Shown: piece after piece, positions 38,187 through 46,472 of the stretch
Layout: each line of letters opens with the position of its first letter
How positions within the stretch are numbered: position 1 is the stretch's first letter
NCBI GenBank assembly: GCA_015863195.1
Contig: JACBXO010000006.1
Coordinates: 1-64,000 of the forward strand
Source of the DNA: Aerococcaceae bacterium DSM 111022
GTDB lineage: Bacteria; Bacillota; Bacilli; Lactobacillales; Aerococcaceae
Direction: 5' to 3'
Length of the DNA stretch: 64,000 nucleotides
Translations under genes and position numbers: made by a program
Notes under the pieces: model-generated
What the model saw: only the letters and a program-made list of their open reading frames with translations
Database searches by the model: none
What the model was told of the DNA's origin: nothing

Positions 38187-39049
38187 AAAATATAAATTAT
38201 AAATATAATGAAGGTACACCAGTAGAGTATCAGGCATTACATGATATTACTTGTAACTTCCCCAAAGGTTCGTTCACAGCCATTGTTGGACATACAGGGT
38301 CGGGTAAATCAACATTAACTAAACTACTCAATGGTTTACTTATACCTAGTTCTGGCAATCTGCGGATTGGAAAACGAACGATTACACCACACACTTCTGA
38401 GCGGGATTTAAAGTTATTACGCAAAAAAATAGGCACAGTCATGCAATTTCCTGAAATGCAGTTATTTGGCCAAACAGTTGCTGAAGATATTGTTTTCGGT
38501 CCTATGAACTATGGCTCTAGTTACAACGATGCTTTAGAAATTGCTGCTGAAAAATTAAACACTGTCGGTTTAGACTCTTCTTATTTGGAGCAATCACCAT
38601 TTGATCTCTCTGGCGGTCAACAAAGGCGTGTTGCCATAGCAGGAGTCCTTGCCTTAGAACCTGAGGTTCTCATATTAGATGAACCGACGATTGGGTTAGA
38701 TCCACATGGCCAACAAACGATTCTCACATTATTTAAAGAGATGAATCAAACATTAGATACAACAATCATTCTTATCACTCATCAAATGGAAGATGTTGTA
38801 AAATATGCGGATAACGTCCTGGTTCTAAACGAAGGTAAAATATTAACCCAAGGAACTCCTCAGGAAGTTTTTGAACAAGACCACTTATTACAAAAAGCCG
38901 GACTTGATGTGCCAGTAATTGTGTCATTGGCTAGGGAAATGGAAGCAAAATATAATTTTAAATTTACATCTTTACCACTTAGTATTGAAGCTTTAACAGA
39001 ACAAATGGCTCACTATTTACTGGAGGTTGCTGATGAACAAAACAATTAA
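38171..39049 (+). CDS. ecfA2: ECF transporter energy-coupling ATPase EcfA2
   Basis: About 292 residues (ATG at 38171; a TTG at 38165 is in frame). Walker A GHTGSGKST, Q-loop MQFPEMQLFGQTVAEDIVFGP, signature LSGGQQRR and Walker B VLILDEPTIGLDPHG. The FPEMQLF Q-loop is typical of EcfA2. It starts inside the end of ecfA1 and its own end overlaps ecfT by 17 bases, so all three are co-translated. Confidence 0.93.
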   Translation: MDIQLKNINYKYNEGTPVEYQALHDITCNFPKGSFTAIVGHTGSGKSTLTKLLNGLLIPSSGNLRIGKRTITPHTSERDLKLLRKKIGTVMQFPEMQLFGQTVAEDIVFGPMNYGSSYNDALEIAAEKLNTVGLDSSYLEQSPFDLSGGQQRRVAIAGVLALEPEVLILDEPTIGLDPHGQQTILTLFKEMNQTLDTTIILITHQMEDVVKYADNVLVLNEGKILTQGTPQEVFEQDHLLQKAGLDVPVIVSLAREMEAKYNFKFTSLPLSIEALTEQMAHYLLEVADEQNN

Positions 39050-39830
39050 TTTTGGTCGCTATCTCCCTTATAATTCATTTATCCATCACTTAGACCCACG
39101 AGTGAAATTAGTAACTACCCTACTCTTTGTCATTTATGCGATGTTAGCAAATAATTTTGCTACTTATCTTTCGCTAACAGTAATACTATTACTGGAAATT
39201 ATACTCGCAAAGATTCCTTTGAAATCAATTGCTAGAGGGGTTCGTCCTATGTTAAGCCTCTTATTGTTCACTGCTTTCTTTCAAATGATTTTTAGTGCAG
39301 GAAATACGGTCTATTTCTCATTTGGATGGTTGGAGATTACTCAAGAAGGGCTTATACATGGACTTTTTATCTTTTTGCGTTTTTCTCTTATTTTGATTAA
39401 ATCACTTTTATTAACTTTAACAACCCAAGCCTTGCTATTAACAGATGCGATTGATTATTTATTAATCCCACTTAAAAAAATCGGTTTCTCCGTTGAAGAA
39501 GTTCCGATTATGTTATCAATTGGTTTACGCTTTATTCCTACTCTATTAGATGAGGCAAAAGTGATCATGGATGCCCAAAAACTTCGTGGTATGGACTTTA
39601 CTGAAGGTAATATCCTCCAACGCATTCAGAAGTTCACACCGATATTGGTACCTTTATTTAACCGTTCTTACGATAGAGCTTTTGACTTAGCGATGGCAAT
39701 GGACTCAAGAGATTATCAGGGCGGTAGAGGGCGCACGAAATACCATAAATTATCGATTCAGGCTAAAGATTTACTAGTCGTTGCCGTTTATATTATTTTA
39801 CTATTGCTTATATTATATTTACGTCATTAA
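39033..39830 (+). CDS. ecfT: ECF transporter transmembrane subunit EcfT
   Basis: About 265 residues with an N-terminal GRYLPYNSFIHHLDPRVKL, several membrane helices and the coupling-helix motifs DAQKLRGMDF and MAMDSRDYQGG (the two xRx-type motifs that contact the ATPases). ATG at 39033 has GGAGG upstream; the TTG at 39027 is less likely. Last gene of the module, followed by a terminator. In Listeria an ECF component is used to move flavin across the membrane for electron export; the same could hold here. Confidence 0.92.
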   Translation: MNKTINFGRYLPYNSFIHHLDPRVKLVTTLLFVIYAMLANNFATYLSLTVILLLEIILAKIPLKSIARGVRPMLSLLLFTAFFQMIFSAGNTVYFSFGWLEITQEGLIHGLFIFLRFSLILIKSLLLTLTTQALLLTDAIDYLLIPLKKIGFSVEEVPIMLSIGLRFIPTLLDEAKVIMDAQKLRGMDFTEGNILQRIQKFTPILVPLFNRSYDRAFDLAMAMDSRDYQGGRGRTKYHKLSIQAKDLLVVAVYIILLLLILYLRH

Positions 39831-39875
39831 AAAAGAACGCCGTTTAGCTTCGATTAGCCAAACAGCGTTCTTTTT
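39829..39875. terminator. Bidirectional terminator between ecfT and apbE
   Basis: AAAAAAGAACGC pairs with GCGTTCTTTTT, and GTTTAGCT with AGCCAAAC inside, giving a long stem with a six-base loop. Serves the convergent ecfT and apbE genes. Confidence 0.9.
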
Positions 39876-40935
39876 ATTCATTAACCCAATTGAATTCTTC
39901 GTTTGTTAATATAAATTTATCTTTTAATCCTTCTGTTGTAAATACATCCAAATCTTTAGTAATGAAGACCGCTTCTACGTCATTTTCATTGTTAAAATAC
40001 TCCAGTCCTTCATCTAGTCCAAAGCCAAATCCAACAGTTGATAATGCATCCGCGTCAAGTGATTTATCTGTTATTATTGTCACACTTAATAATTCATTAT
40101 CAAATGGATACCCTGTTTCAGGATTCATTAAATGATGGTATATATTTCCTTGATGATTTAAAAAACGCTCATAAATACCTGATGTAACGATCGATTGGTC
40201 TTTTAGATTGATGGTTCCAATAAAATCCCCACGGTCATTCACAGGATCTTGCACACCTACGTTAAATCCACCCTCTTCGCGTCTAGGTGAATCTCCCATA
40301 ATAACGACATTACCACCTAAATCAATAATCGCAGTTGTAACACCCTGCTCAATAAATAACTCTTTGATTTGATCTGCTATATATCCCTTAGCAATGGCTC
40401 CTAAATCTAGTTGCATACCGGCTTCTGTTAAATATACAGTATTATCCTCATCATTCAATTCAATCAATTCGGCATTCACCAAAGGTAATACCTGCTCAAT
40501 TTCTTCAGAATCAGGCACCCTCGCATCATCAAAACCTATACGCCATAAGCTAGTAATCGGTCCGATTGTGACATCAAAACCACTGTTAGAAAGGACAGAA
40601 TAATCATAGGCTGCATCCACTAGTGGGTATATATCCTCTGATATTTGTACTGGTTTTTCTCCTGCTTCGATGTTAACCGCATCAATTTGTGAACCAGGTT
40701 CGTTAGTGGTAATTAATGCTGCTAGCTCATCGATTAATGTGAATGCTTCATCTAAAACCGCTTCTTTACCCTCATCATAAACGCGTAAAGATACATAAGT
40801 TCCCATTTTAAATTCAGTTGCCTGATATGGTTCTTCAACTAATTCATTTTGATTTGTATTCTGACTACATGCCGTTAACACGAGAATTATTGGTATTGCT
40901 AGTAATACTCGTAACAAATGTTTCATTTGACTCAC
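39874..40935 (-). CDS. apbE: FMN transferase ApbE (lipoprotein, FmnB-like)
   Basis: About 353 residues. The N-terminus (LLRVLLAIPIILVLTAC) is a lipoprotein signal, so the enzyme acts outside the membrane. ApbE moves FMN from FAD onto Thr/Ser of target proteins. Family motifs: EFKMGTYVSLRVYD, DVTIGPITSLWRIG, LDLGAIAKGYIAD, IDLGGNVVIMGDS, SIVTSGIYERFL, HLMNPETGYP and DALSTVGFG. The GTG at 40935 is chosen since AGAGGA lies nine bases upstream; ATG at 40926 is also possible. Its targets are probably the FMN-binding proteins at 41437-42861 and perhaps 36171-37226. Confidence 0.93.
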   Translation of the reverse strand: MSQMKHLLRVLLAIPIILVLTACSQNTNQNELVEEPYQATEFKMGTYVSLRVYDEGKEAVLDEAFTLIDELAALITTNEPGSQIDAVNIEAGEKPVQISEDIYPLVDAAYDYSVLSNSGFDVTIGPITSLWRIGFDDARVPDSEEIEQVLPLVNAELIELNDEDNTVYLTEAGMQLDLGAIAKGYIADQIKELFIEQGVTTAIIDLGGNVVIMGDSPRREEGGFNVGVQDPVNDRGDFIGTINLKDQSIVTSGIYERFLNHQGNIYHHLMNPETGYPFDNELLSVTIITDKSLDADALSTVGFGFGLDEGLEYFNNENDVEAVFITKDLDVFTTEGLKDKFILTNEEFNWVNE

Positions 40936-40957
40936 TCGTAATATTCCTCTCCATTTA

Positions 40958-40994
40958 TAAAAAATTAAACAGGTAGAAAAATCCACCTGTTTAA
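40958..40994 (-). terminator. Terminator or attenuator between the NusG-II gene and apbE
   Basis: TTAAACAGGT (40965-40974) and ACCTGTTTAA (40985-40994) form a perfect ten-base stem, followed on the minus strand by TTTTTTATAA. It lies inside what otherwise looks like one operon, so apbE may be read at a lower level or from another start. Confidence 0.82.
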
Positions 40995-41005
40995 TCAATC
41001 TTTCA

Positions 41006-41419
41006 TTAAGAAATCGCATCTACTTCAGGTAATTCATCAGTGTCTTTACTTGTAATTTCAATCAATACTTGATGGGGTAAACAGACAATCGTTTGACCAA
41101 TTCTCTCAATTTCTCCCATCTCAACACATAATTGATCAGGACAATTAGCATGCTCAATCCAGATAGTATTACCTTCGCGAATAACTTTATTATAATGCGT
41201 GTTTAAATCTCCAATTTCAATCTCGATTCGCTCTCCGTCATCTACTAGTGAGATTTGGTGTTCTTCCTTCCCTTTTACAGAGATTACGGCTGTATAGTCC
41301 GAATTACTATTGGTTGATTGTAATCGATTAAAGTATAAGAGTGGTAAAAATGAAATGATGACAAAAAATACGACTAATATATAATCTCCTGGTTTTGTCA
41401 TTTTGAATAATTCTTTCAT
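41006..41419 (-). CDS. NusG domain II-family membrane protein (EetA-like)
   Basis: 137 residues. One N-terminal membrane helix (YILVVFFVIISFLPLLYF, about residues 13-30) and an extracytoplasmic domain with the pattern NCPDQLC...GQTIVCLPHQVLIEI. The three Cys and this pattern match the NusG_II family found in flavin-based electron export loci, where EetA of Listeria has the same design. Role in that pathway is unclear; it is thought to help assemble or link membrane components. It follows the four-domain FMN protein by 17 bases. Confidence 0.82.
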   Translation of the reverse strand: MKELFKMTKPGDYILVVFFVIISFLPLLYFNRLQSTNSNSDYTAVISVKGKEEHQISLVDDGERIEIEIGDLNTHYNKVIREGNTIWIEHANCPDQLCVEMGEIERIGQTIVCLPHQVLIEITSKDTDELPEVDAIS

Positions 41420-41436
41420 AAATCCACTCCTTCCCC

Positions 41437-42861
41437 CTATTGTCTTGCTTCAACAGCTAATTTCACCGCATTAATAATTGCTTCTGAGGTTACGGTTGCC
41501 CCTGAAACGATTTCAACATCTGTTGAATTTTCTTCAACAATTGCTTCAGGTATTTCTTCTAGAGGTCTATCTGAATAGCCATCTGACTCTTCATGTTCAA
41601 CAATTTCTACTGCTGTAATTGTATCATCGTCGTCAAAAGTTACCTCAACAACCACAGGTCCATTACGACCTTCGACTGTTACAGTTACTACATCCCCGTC
41701 AACCTCTACTTCACCTTCAACTTCATCAGTTTCTTCAGACTCTGATTCTTCGCTCGATTCAGATTCCGTTTCTTCAACGCTCGCTGGTGCAATTCCTTTT
41801 TCATCTAATGCTAAGTTAACTGCATCAATAATTGCGTTTGAAGTAACTGAAGCACCTGAAATCACTTCAACATCGGTTGAATTCTCTTCAACAATTGCTT
41901 CGGGGATTTCTTCTAGAGGTCGATCTGAATAACCATCTGACTCTTCATGTTCAACTACCTCTACTGCTGTAATTGTATTATCGTCAAATGTCACTTCAAC
42001 GACTACAGGGCCATTATGGCCTTCAACGGTTACAGTTACAACGTCCCCATCAACTTCAACTTCACCAGTCGCTTCATCCGTATCTTCGGATTCTGGCTCT
42101 TCGCTTGTTTCACTTGACTCCTCATCAGTATCCTCAGACCCTACTTCTTCGCTTGACTCAACGTCAGTTTCTTCAACAGCCGCTAAAGCAATCCCTTTCT
42201 CATCTACTGCTTGGTTAACTGCATCAATAATTGCGTTGGAAGTAACCGATGCCCCTGAAATAACTTCAACATCTGTTGAGTTTGCTTCAACTATTGCTGC
42301 TGGAATTTCTTCTAGCGCTTGATCAGAGTAGCCAGGTGATTCTTCATGTTCGACAATTTCCACGGCTGATATGTTATCTCCATCAAAAGTAACATCAACC
42401 ACAACTGGCCCATTATGACCTTCAACTTCAACTGTAACTACATCTCCTTCAGAAGCAAATGTGTTACTATCTACACTCGCAACCGCGTTATCTACCGCTT
42501 CCATAATCGCATTCGATGATACAGAAGCACCAGAAATCACTTCAATATCTGTCGAATTTGCTTCTACAATTGCTGCTGGGATATCTGAGATTGCTTTATC
42601 TGAATATCCTGGTGATTCTTCATGTTCAATGATTTCCACAGCAGTAATAGTATCTCCATCCATTTCAACGGATACAGTTACTGGTCCGTTATGCCCTTCT
42701 GCTGTTCCGGTTAACGCGCCCGCTACATCAGAAGTTCCTTGATCTGTTTCAGGCTCTGATTCTGAAAGTGAAATATCTGACGTAAATACAAAAGTAATCA
42801 ATAACATTGTAAATACGCCTGCTAAGAAAATTTGAATACTTAATTTTGTCTTATAACCCAT
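41437..42861 (-). CDS. Membrane-anchored protein with four FMN-binding domains
   Basis: 474 residues. One N-terminal signal-anchor helix (about 8-28), no lipobox. Four FMN_bind domains lie at about 52-128, 140-222, 270-353 and 387-471. Their flavin attachment motifs are ISGAS (acceptor Ser113), ISGAS (Ser205), ISGAS (Ser338) and VSGAT (Thr456). ApbE normally modifies Thr or Ser at this position, so up to four covalent FMN groups are possible. Acidic linkers rich in Glu, Ser, Thr and Asp separate domains 2-3 and 3-4. Predicted to be an extracellular electron wire between the flavocytochrome and final acceptors. It lies 20 bases after the flavocytochrome gene. Confidence 0.88.
   Translation of the reverse strand: MGYKTKLSIQIFLAGVFTMLLITFVFTSDISLSESEPETDQGTSDVAGALTGTAEGHNGPVTVSVEMDGDTITAVEIIEHEESPGYSDKAISDIPAAIVEANSTDIEVISGASVSSNAIMEAVDNAVASVDSNTFASEGDVVTVEVEGHNGPVVVDVTFDGDNISAVEIVEHEESPGYSDQALEEIPAAIVEANSTDVEVISGASVTSNAIIDAVNQAVDEKGIALAAVEETDVESSEEVGSEDTDEESSETSEEPESEDTDEATGEVEVDGDVVTVTVEGHNGPVVVEVTFDDNTITAVEVVEHEESDGYSDRPLEEIPEAIVEENSTDVEVISGASVTSNAIIDAVNLALDEKGIAPASVEETESESSEESESEETDEVEGEVEVDGDVVTVTVEGRNGPVVVEVTFDDDDTITAVEIVEHEESDGYSDRPLEEIPEAIVEENSTDVEIVSGATVTSEAIINAVKLAVEARQ
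41449..42708 (-). repeat. Four tandem in-gene repeats encoding FMN-binding domains
   Basis: Units at about 42478-42708, 42196-42444, 41803-42054 and 41449-41703 are related in DNA as well as in protein. Units 3 and 4 are the most alike, including the acidic linkers, so recent duplication is likely and copy number could change by recombination. Confidence 0.8.
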
Positions 42862-42881
42862 GATTATCTCCTTTCAAAAAT

Positions 42882-44231
42882 CTAGAATCTAAAGTCATCA
42901 ATATGACGATGATCGTACGGAACATTACCATGATCAAATATGCGTTTAGTCGCGTCAATCATTGGACCAGGCCCACAGACAAAGAAATGACCATAATGAT
43001 ATGGTGCTGCGCCAACACTTTCTAAATACTCATTCGTAATAAATCCATGAGCGTAACCTTCAACTTCGTCCCATGAGAAAATAACATGTACATGTAAATT
43101 AGGATTCGCTGCTTTCATCTCATCCAATTCATCTAACATGAATAGGTCTTCTTCAATAGATAATCCCCATACCAAATGCATTTCTCGTTGAGAACCGCGT
43201 TGGTGTTCTTGGCGTAAAATACTTAGCATCGGTGTTAAACCGATTCCTCCTGCTAGTAAAATAAATGGTACGGTCTCTTCATCCGTTTCTTGAATGTGTG
43301 GTGGCAACATGTCCCCGTGTGGACCTTCTAGTACTAATTTGTCACCAACATTGATATTTTTCAGTGATTCAGTCCAATCCCCAGCATCTTTAATCATGAA
43401 TTCGATTGAATTGCTATAACGATCTGTAATGGCAGATGATGTTGAGAATGGGTGACCTTCCTTAGAAATATTTGCTCCATCTCTAAAATAAATCCAGAAA
43501 TACTCTCCTCCATGGAACTGTGGAATTTGCCCTTTTACTGGTGTTACTTCTAAAACCCAAATTGTCGGAGTCCCACGGTAAAGTTTTGTCACTTCATATT
43601 TAGGTAAAGTCAAAATTTTAATTTTCCAAATTGCCCAATAACCTAAAACGTAAATGGTAAATATATTTAGTAAAACCATAAAAATTGTATTATTACTTAA
43701 GAATGGCAATGCATATAAATGAAAATAAACAAAAATAATTGATACAATCGCCAATCGGTGTAACCATAAATTTAATTCACGATTATGTTTATTTTTATAC
43801 ACATTCAAAGTTTTATTATATTGAACAAATATCTCTGATAACGAGAAAATACCGGTATAAATAACAATCAATAATGCGATAACTGCTACCCAACCTGTTT
43901 GAGAAACAAGTGACATCTCTGCAATACTCTGGAAACCATTCCATTGAATAATGACATGAATTAAAATTAAGAATGCCAGTACTACAGACATCACACCGTG
44001 AACTTCAAACATTTGTGGCATTCCGAAATGCTTTTCTAAAAAGCGAGGTCTTGACCCCATGAAAGTAACCGTTAACATCATCGTATACGCTAGTAAGCCG
44101 GATGAAAATGAAATCAGACTTCCTACTGTAATTGAAGGCATCTGACTCAACATAGCAGCTAGTAACAGCGCAAACATTACCAAACTAATCAGCGGAAATG
44201 TCCAATCCGCCCAAAACTTTTTTTCGCCCAT
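42882..44231 (-). CDS. Membrane flavocytochrome: ferric-reductase-like heme domain plus FAD/NAD-binding domain
   Basis: 449 residues. Residues 1-205 hold about six membrane helices. Two His pairs are spaced as in bis-heme ferric reductases: His78/His92 (EVHGVMSVVLAFLILIHV) and His158/His171 (LHRLAIVSIIFVYFHLY). The cytoplasmic half is ferredoxin-NADP reductase-like: HPFSTSS for FAD (260-266), GGIGLTPM (328-335) and CGPGPM (419-424) for NAD(P)H. The likely path is NAD(P)H to FAD to two b hemes to an acceptor outside. As first gene before the FMN protein it would be the electron entry point, in place of the Ndh2 of Listeria. ATG with AAAGGAG upstream. Confidence 0.88.
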   Translation of the reverse strand: MGEKKFWADWTFPLISLVMFALLLAAMLSQMPSITVGSLISFSSGLLAYTMMLTVTFMGSRPRFLEKHFGMPQMFEVHGVMSVVLAFLILIHVIIQWNGFQSIAEMSLVSQTGWVAVIALLIVIYTGIFSLSEIFVQYNKTLNVYKNKHNRELNLWLHRLAIVSIIFVYFHLYALPFLSNNTIFMVLLNIFTIYVLGYWAIWKIKILTLPKYEVTKLYRGTPTIWVLEVTPVKGQIPQFHGGEYFWIYFRDGANISKEGHPFSTSSAITDRYSNSIEFMIKDAGDWTESLKNINVGDKLVLEGPHGDMLPPHIQETDEETVPFILLAGGIGLTPMLSILRQEHQRGSQREMHLVWGLSIEEDLFMLDELDEMKAANPNLHVHVIFSWDEVEGYAHGFITNEYLESVGAAPYHYGHFFVCGPGPMIDATKRIFDHGNVPYDHRHIDDFRF

Positions 44232-44272
44232 AAGTGAACTCCTTTTTAATAAATATTCAGCAATACCACTAT

Positions 44273-44301
44273 ATTATAACTTATTGTGCATTTATGAGCA
44301 A
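44273..44301 (-). promoter_or_regulatory. Promoter of the flavocytochrome-FMN protein operon
   Basis: TATAAT -10 (plus 44273-44278) and TTGCTC -35 (44296-44301) with a 17-base spacer, 42 bases upstream of the flavocytochrome start. The -35 touches the tail of the preceding terminator. Confidence 0.65.
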
Positions 44302-44344
44302 CAAAAAATCCAAAAAATACTTCAAATTAGATATTTTTTGGATT
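44297..44344 (-). terminator. Terminator of the Gx-transporter-like gene
   Basis: AATCCAAAAAATA (44307-44319) and TATTTTTTGGATT (44332-44344) form a perfect 13-base stem, followed by TTTTTTG on the minus strand. Separates the EetB-like gene from the flavocytochrome operon. Confidence 0.85.
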
Positions 44345-44346
44345 AA

Positions 44347-44919
44347 TTATTTTGATTGTGTAAATTGATACCATACTAAAGAAAGTGTGTTTTCCTTGGC
44401 ATCTACACTTTGAATTTTATTGATAGATGCGATATTTCTCATCATAAAATTTGCTATTATTCCTACAACAATCCCAGCTAATAATCCTGACAAGGACAAT
44501 ATCGGTAAATATAACATCACAGTGAATGAACCTGCCATTAAACTAGCTACAATTAATTGTCCGATATTAAATAAAATCCCACCACAAGCTGAAATACCAA
44601 TAAAACTGACTCTCTTAGGTCCTAATTGGCGGATTAGGAGCATTCCTAAAAATGATAAATACGACCCTGAAACCGAATACATAAAGGTCGATAATGTTCC
44701 TGTTAATAATGTTGTTAGTAACAAACGCATTGTTACTACCTTAAACGCATCTCTTCTTGAGAGTGTAAAAATAGCTACCATCGTGATCATATTCGATAAA
44801 CCAAGTTTGGCGCCTGGTGCAAAAGCAAAAATATTTGGAATAAAACTCTCAAGAATTGCAATAATAGTAGCTTGTGCTGCTAGTAATGCGATATAAACTG
44901 ATTTTTGAGTTGGACTCAT
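44347..44919 (-). CDS. Gx transporter family membrane protein (EetB-like; ECF S-component-like fold)
   Basis: About 190 residues with five or six membrane segments. Family features: IPNIFAFAPGAKLGLSNMIT, LLTTLLTGTLSTFMYSVSGS and the SACGGILFNIGQLIVASLMAG segment. Often annotated as heptaprenyl diphosphate synthase component I, but the fold resembles ECF substrate-binding subunits. The same family is present in flavin-based electron export loci next to a NusG-II protein. Whether it binds a quinone precursor, a flavin or something else is unknown. The ATG at 44919 is preferred over the GTG at 44928. Confidence 0.82.
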   Translation of the reverse strand: MSPTQKSVYIALLAAQATIIAILESFIPNIFAFAPGAKLGLSNMITMVAIFTLSRRDAFKVVTMRLLLTTLLTGTLSTFMYSVSGSYLSFLGMLLIRQLGPKRVSFIGISACGGILFNIGQLIVASLMAGSFTVMLYLPILSLSGLLAGIVVGIIANFMMRNIASINKIQSVDAKENTLSLVWYQFTQSK

Positions 44920-44990
44920 CTCACTCACCCTTTATAATTTCATATGATTTCAGTGTAGCAATATTTTCAACTCATCTCAATTGGAAAAAC

Positions 44991-45030
44991 ACAAAAAACC
45001 TCACCGACCGAAGTCGTGTGAGGTTTTGGT
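44991..45030 (-). terminator. Terminator of the pyruvate dehydrogenase operon
   Basis: AAAACCTCAC and GTGAGGTTTT form a perfect ten-base stem with an inner CGAC/GTCG pairing; T-rich tail on the minus strand. It lies just after pdhD. Confidence 0.9.
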
Positions 45031-45051
45031 TTTTGGGAATGTGCTTTAAAA

Positions 45052-46458
45052 TTAAATGTGGATTGGTAATCCTAATGCTAATTCTGCAGTATCCATAATC
45101 GCTTCTCCAACTGATGGATGCGCGTGTACAGTTAATGCAATATCGTCAGCATTCATACCAGATTCAACTGCTAGAGTTGCTTCACCGATTAATTCAGATG
45201 CATTTGGACCAGCAATTTGAGCACCTACAATGATATTTCCTTCTTTAGTAGTTACTAAACGAATGAAACCATCTGTTTGGTTTAATGAAATTGCACGTCC
45301 ATTACCACCTAATGGGAATTTAGATGCTTTAACGTCTAATCCAGCTTCTTTAGCTGACGCAACTGTATGACCCACTGCTGCTAATTCTGGATCTGTGAAA
45401 CATACTGCTGGCATACCGATGTAATCAACTACATCTGGTTGACCTGAAATTGCTGCTGCTGCTACTTTACCTTCGTAAGAAGCTTTATGCGCTAATGCAG
45501 CACCAGGAACGATGTCACCAATAGCATAGATAGATGGAATATTTGTACGTCCTTGGTTATCAACTTTAACAAGTCCGCGGTCACTTAATTCAACACCAGC
45601 AACATCTAAACCTAACTCATCAGTATTTGGACGACGTCCAACTGTTACTAATACGTAGTCAGTTTCAACTGTTTTAGTCTCACCTTTAACTTCATATTCA
45701 ACAGTTACACGGTCACCGTTAACTGTAGCACCTTTAGCCATTGCACCAGTAACGATGTCAACGCCTTTTTTCTTGAAGTCGTTTTCTACTAATTTAACCA
45801 TATCTTTTTCGAATGTAGAAATGATTTGGTCAGCACCTTCAAGAATTGTAATTTTAGTACCATAGTTAGCGAATACACCAGCTAATTCAGAACCGATATA
45901 TCCTCCACCAATTACTACTAATTCTTTTGGAATTTCAGGAATTGATAAAGCACCTGTTGAGTCTAAGATGCGCTCTCCAAATGGGAATCCAGGGATTTCA
46001 ATTGGACGGCTACCTGTTGCTACAATCGCGTTGTTGAATGAGTATGATTGTGCGCCTTCTTCAGTAATAACACGTAAGTTATGTGCATCTTGGAAGAATG
46101 CTTCACCTTCGATAATTTCTACTTTGTTTTTCTTAAGTAGGAATTCAACACCACCAGTTAAACGAGCAACTACTTCGTCATTTTTCCACTCTTGAGTACG
46201 AGCCCAGTTAACTGAGATATCTTTTGTTTCAACTCCAAAGAAGTCACCATGTTTAGCATTGTAGTATGTATGTCCAGCATTAATTAATGCTTTAGAAGGG
46301 ATACAACCAACGTTTAAACAAGCTCCACCGATAAATTCTTTTTCGATGATGGCTACTTTTTGACCTAATTGTGCTGCACGGATTGCGGCAACATATCCAC
46401 CAGGACCTGAACCTACTACGACTGTATCTAATTCAATTGCGAAATCTCCTACAACCAT
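45052..46458 (-). CDS. pdhD: Dihydrolipoamide dehydrogenase (E3)
   Basis: 468 residues. Reoxidises dihydrolipoamide on E2, reducing NAD+. FAD motif [20 protein letters not shown], the redox-active disulfide [13 protein letters not shown], the NAD motif [16 protein letters not shown] and the C-terminal active-site pair AHPSVGEAI are complete. Last gene of pdhABCD, 15 bases after pdhC. It probably also serves other 2-oxoacid complexes. Confidence 0.97.
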   Translation of the reverse strand: MVVGDFAIELDTVVVGSGPGGYVAAIRAAQLGQKVAIIEKEFIGGACLNVGCIPSKALINAGHTYYNAKHGDFFGVETKDISVNWARTQEWKNDEVVARLTGGVEFLLKKNKVEIIEGEAFFQDAHNLRVITEEGAQSYSFNNAIVATGSRPIEIPGFPFGERILDSTGALSIPEIPKELVVIGGGYIGSELAGVFANYGTKITILEGADQIISTFEKDMVKLVENDFKKKGVDIVTGAMAKGATVNGDRVTVEYEVKGETKTVETDYVLVTVGRRPNTDELGLDVAGVELSDRGLVKVDNQGRTNIPSIYAIGDIVPGAALAHKASYEGKVAAAAISGQPDVVDYIGMPAVCFTDPELAAVGHTVASAKEAGLDVKASKFPLGGNGRAISLNQTDGFIRLVTTKEGNIIVGAQIAGPNASELIGEATLAVESGMNADDIALTVHAHPSVGEAIMDTAELALGLPIHI

Positions 46459-46472
46459 TGTATTATTTCACC

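Noticed and set aside
41619-42218. Plus-strand Gln/Leu-rich frames opposite the FMN-binding repeats
   Set aside because: Shadows of the repeated acidic coding sequence; they repeat with the same period.
41449-42708. Long DNA repeats as a possible repeat element
   Set aside because: They lie in frame inside one gene and encode repeated FMN-binding domains.
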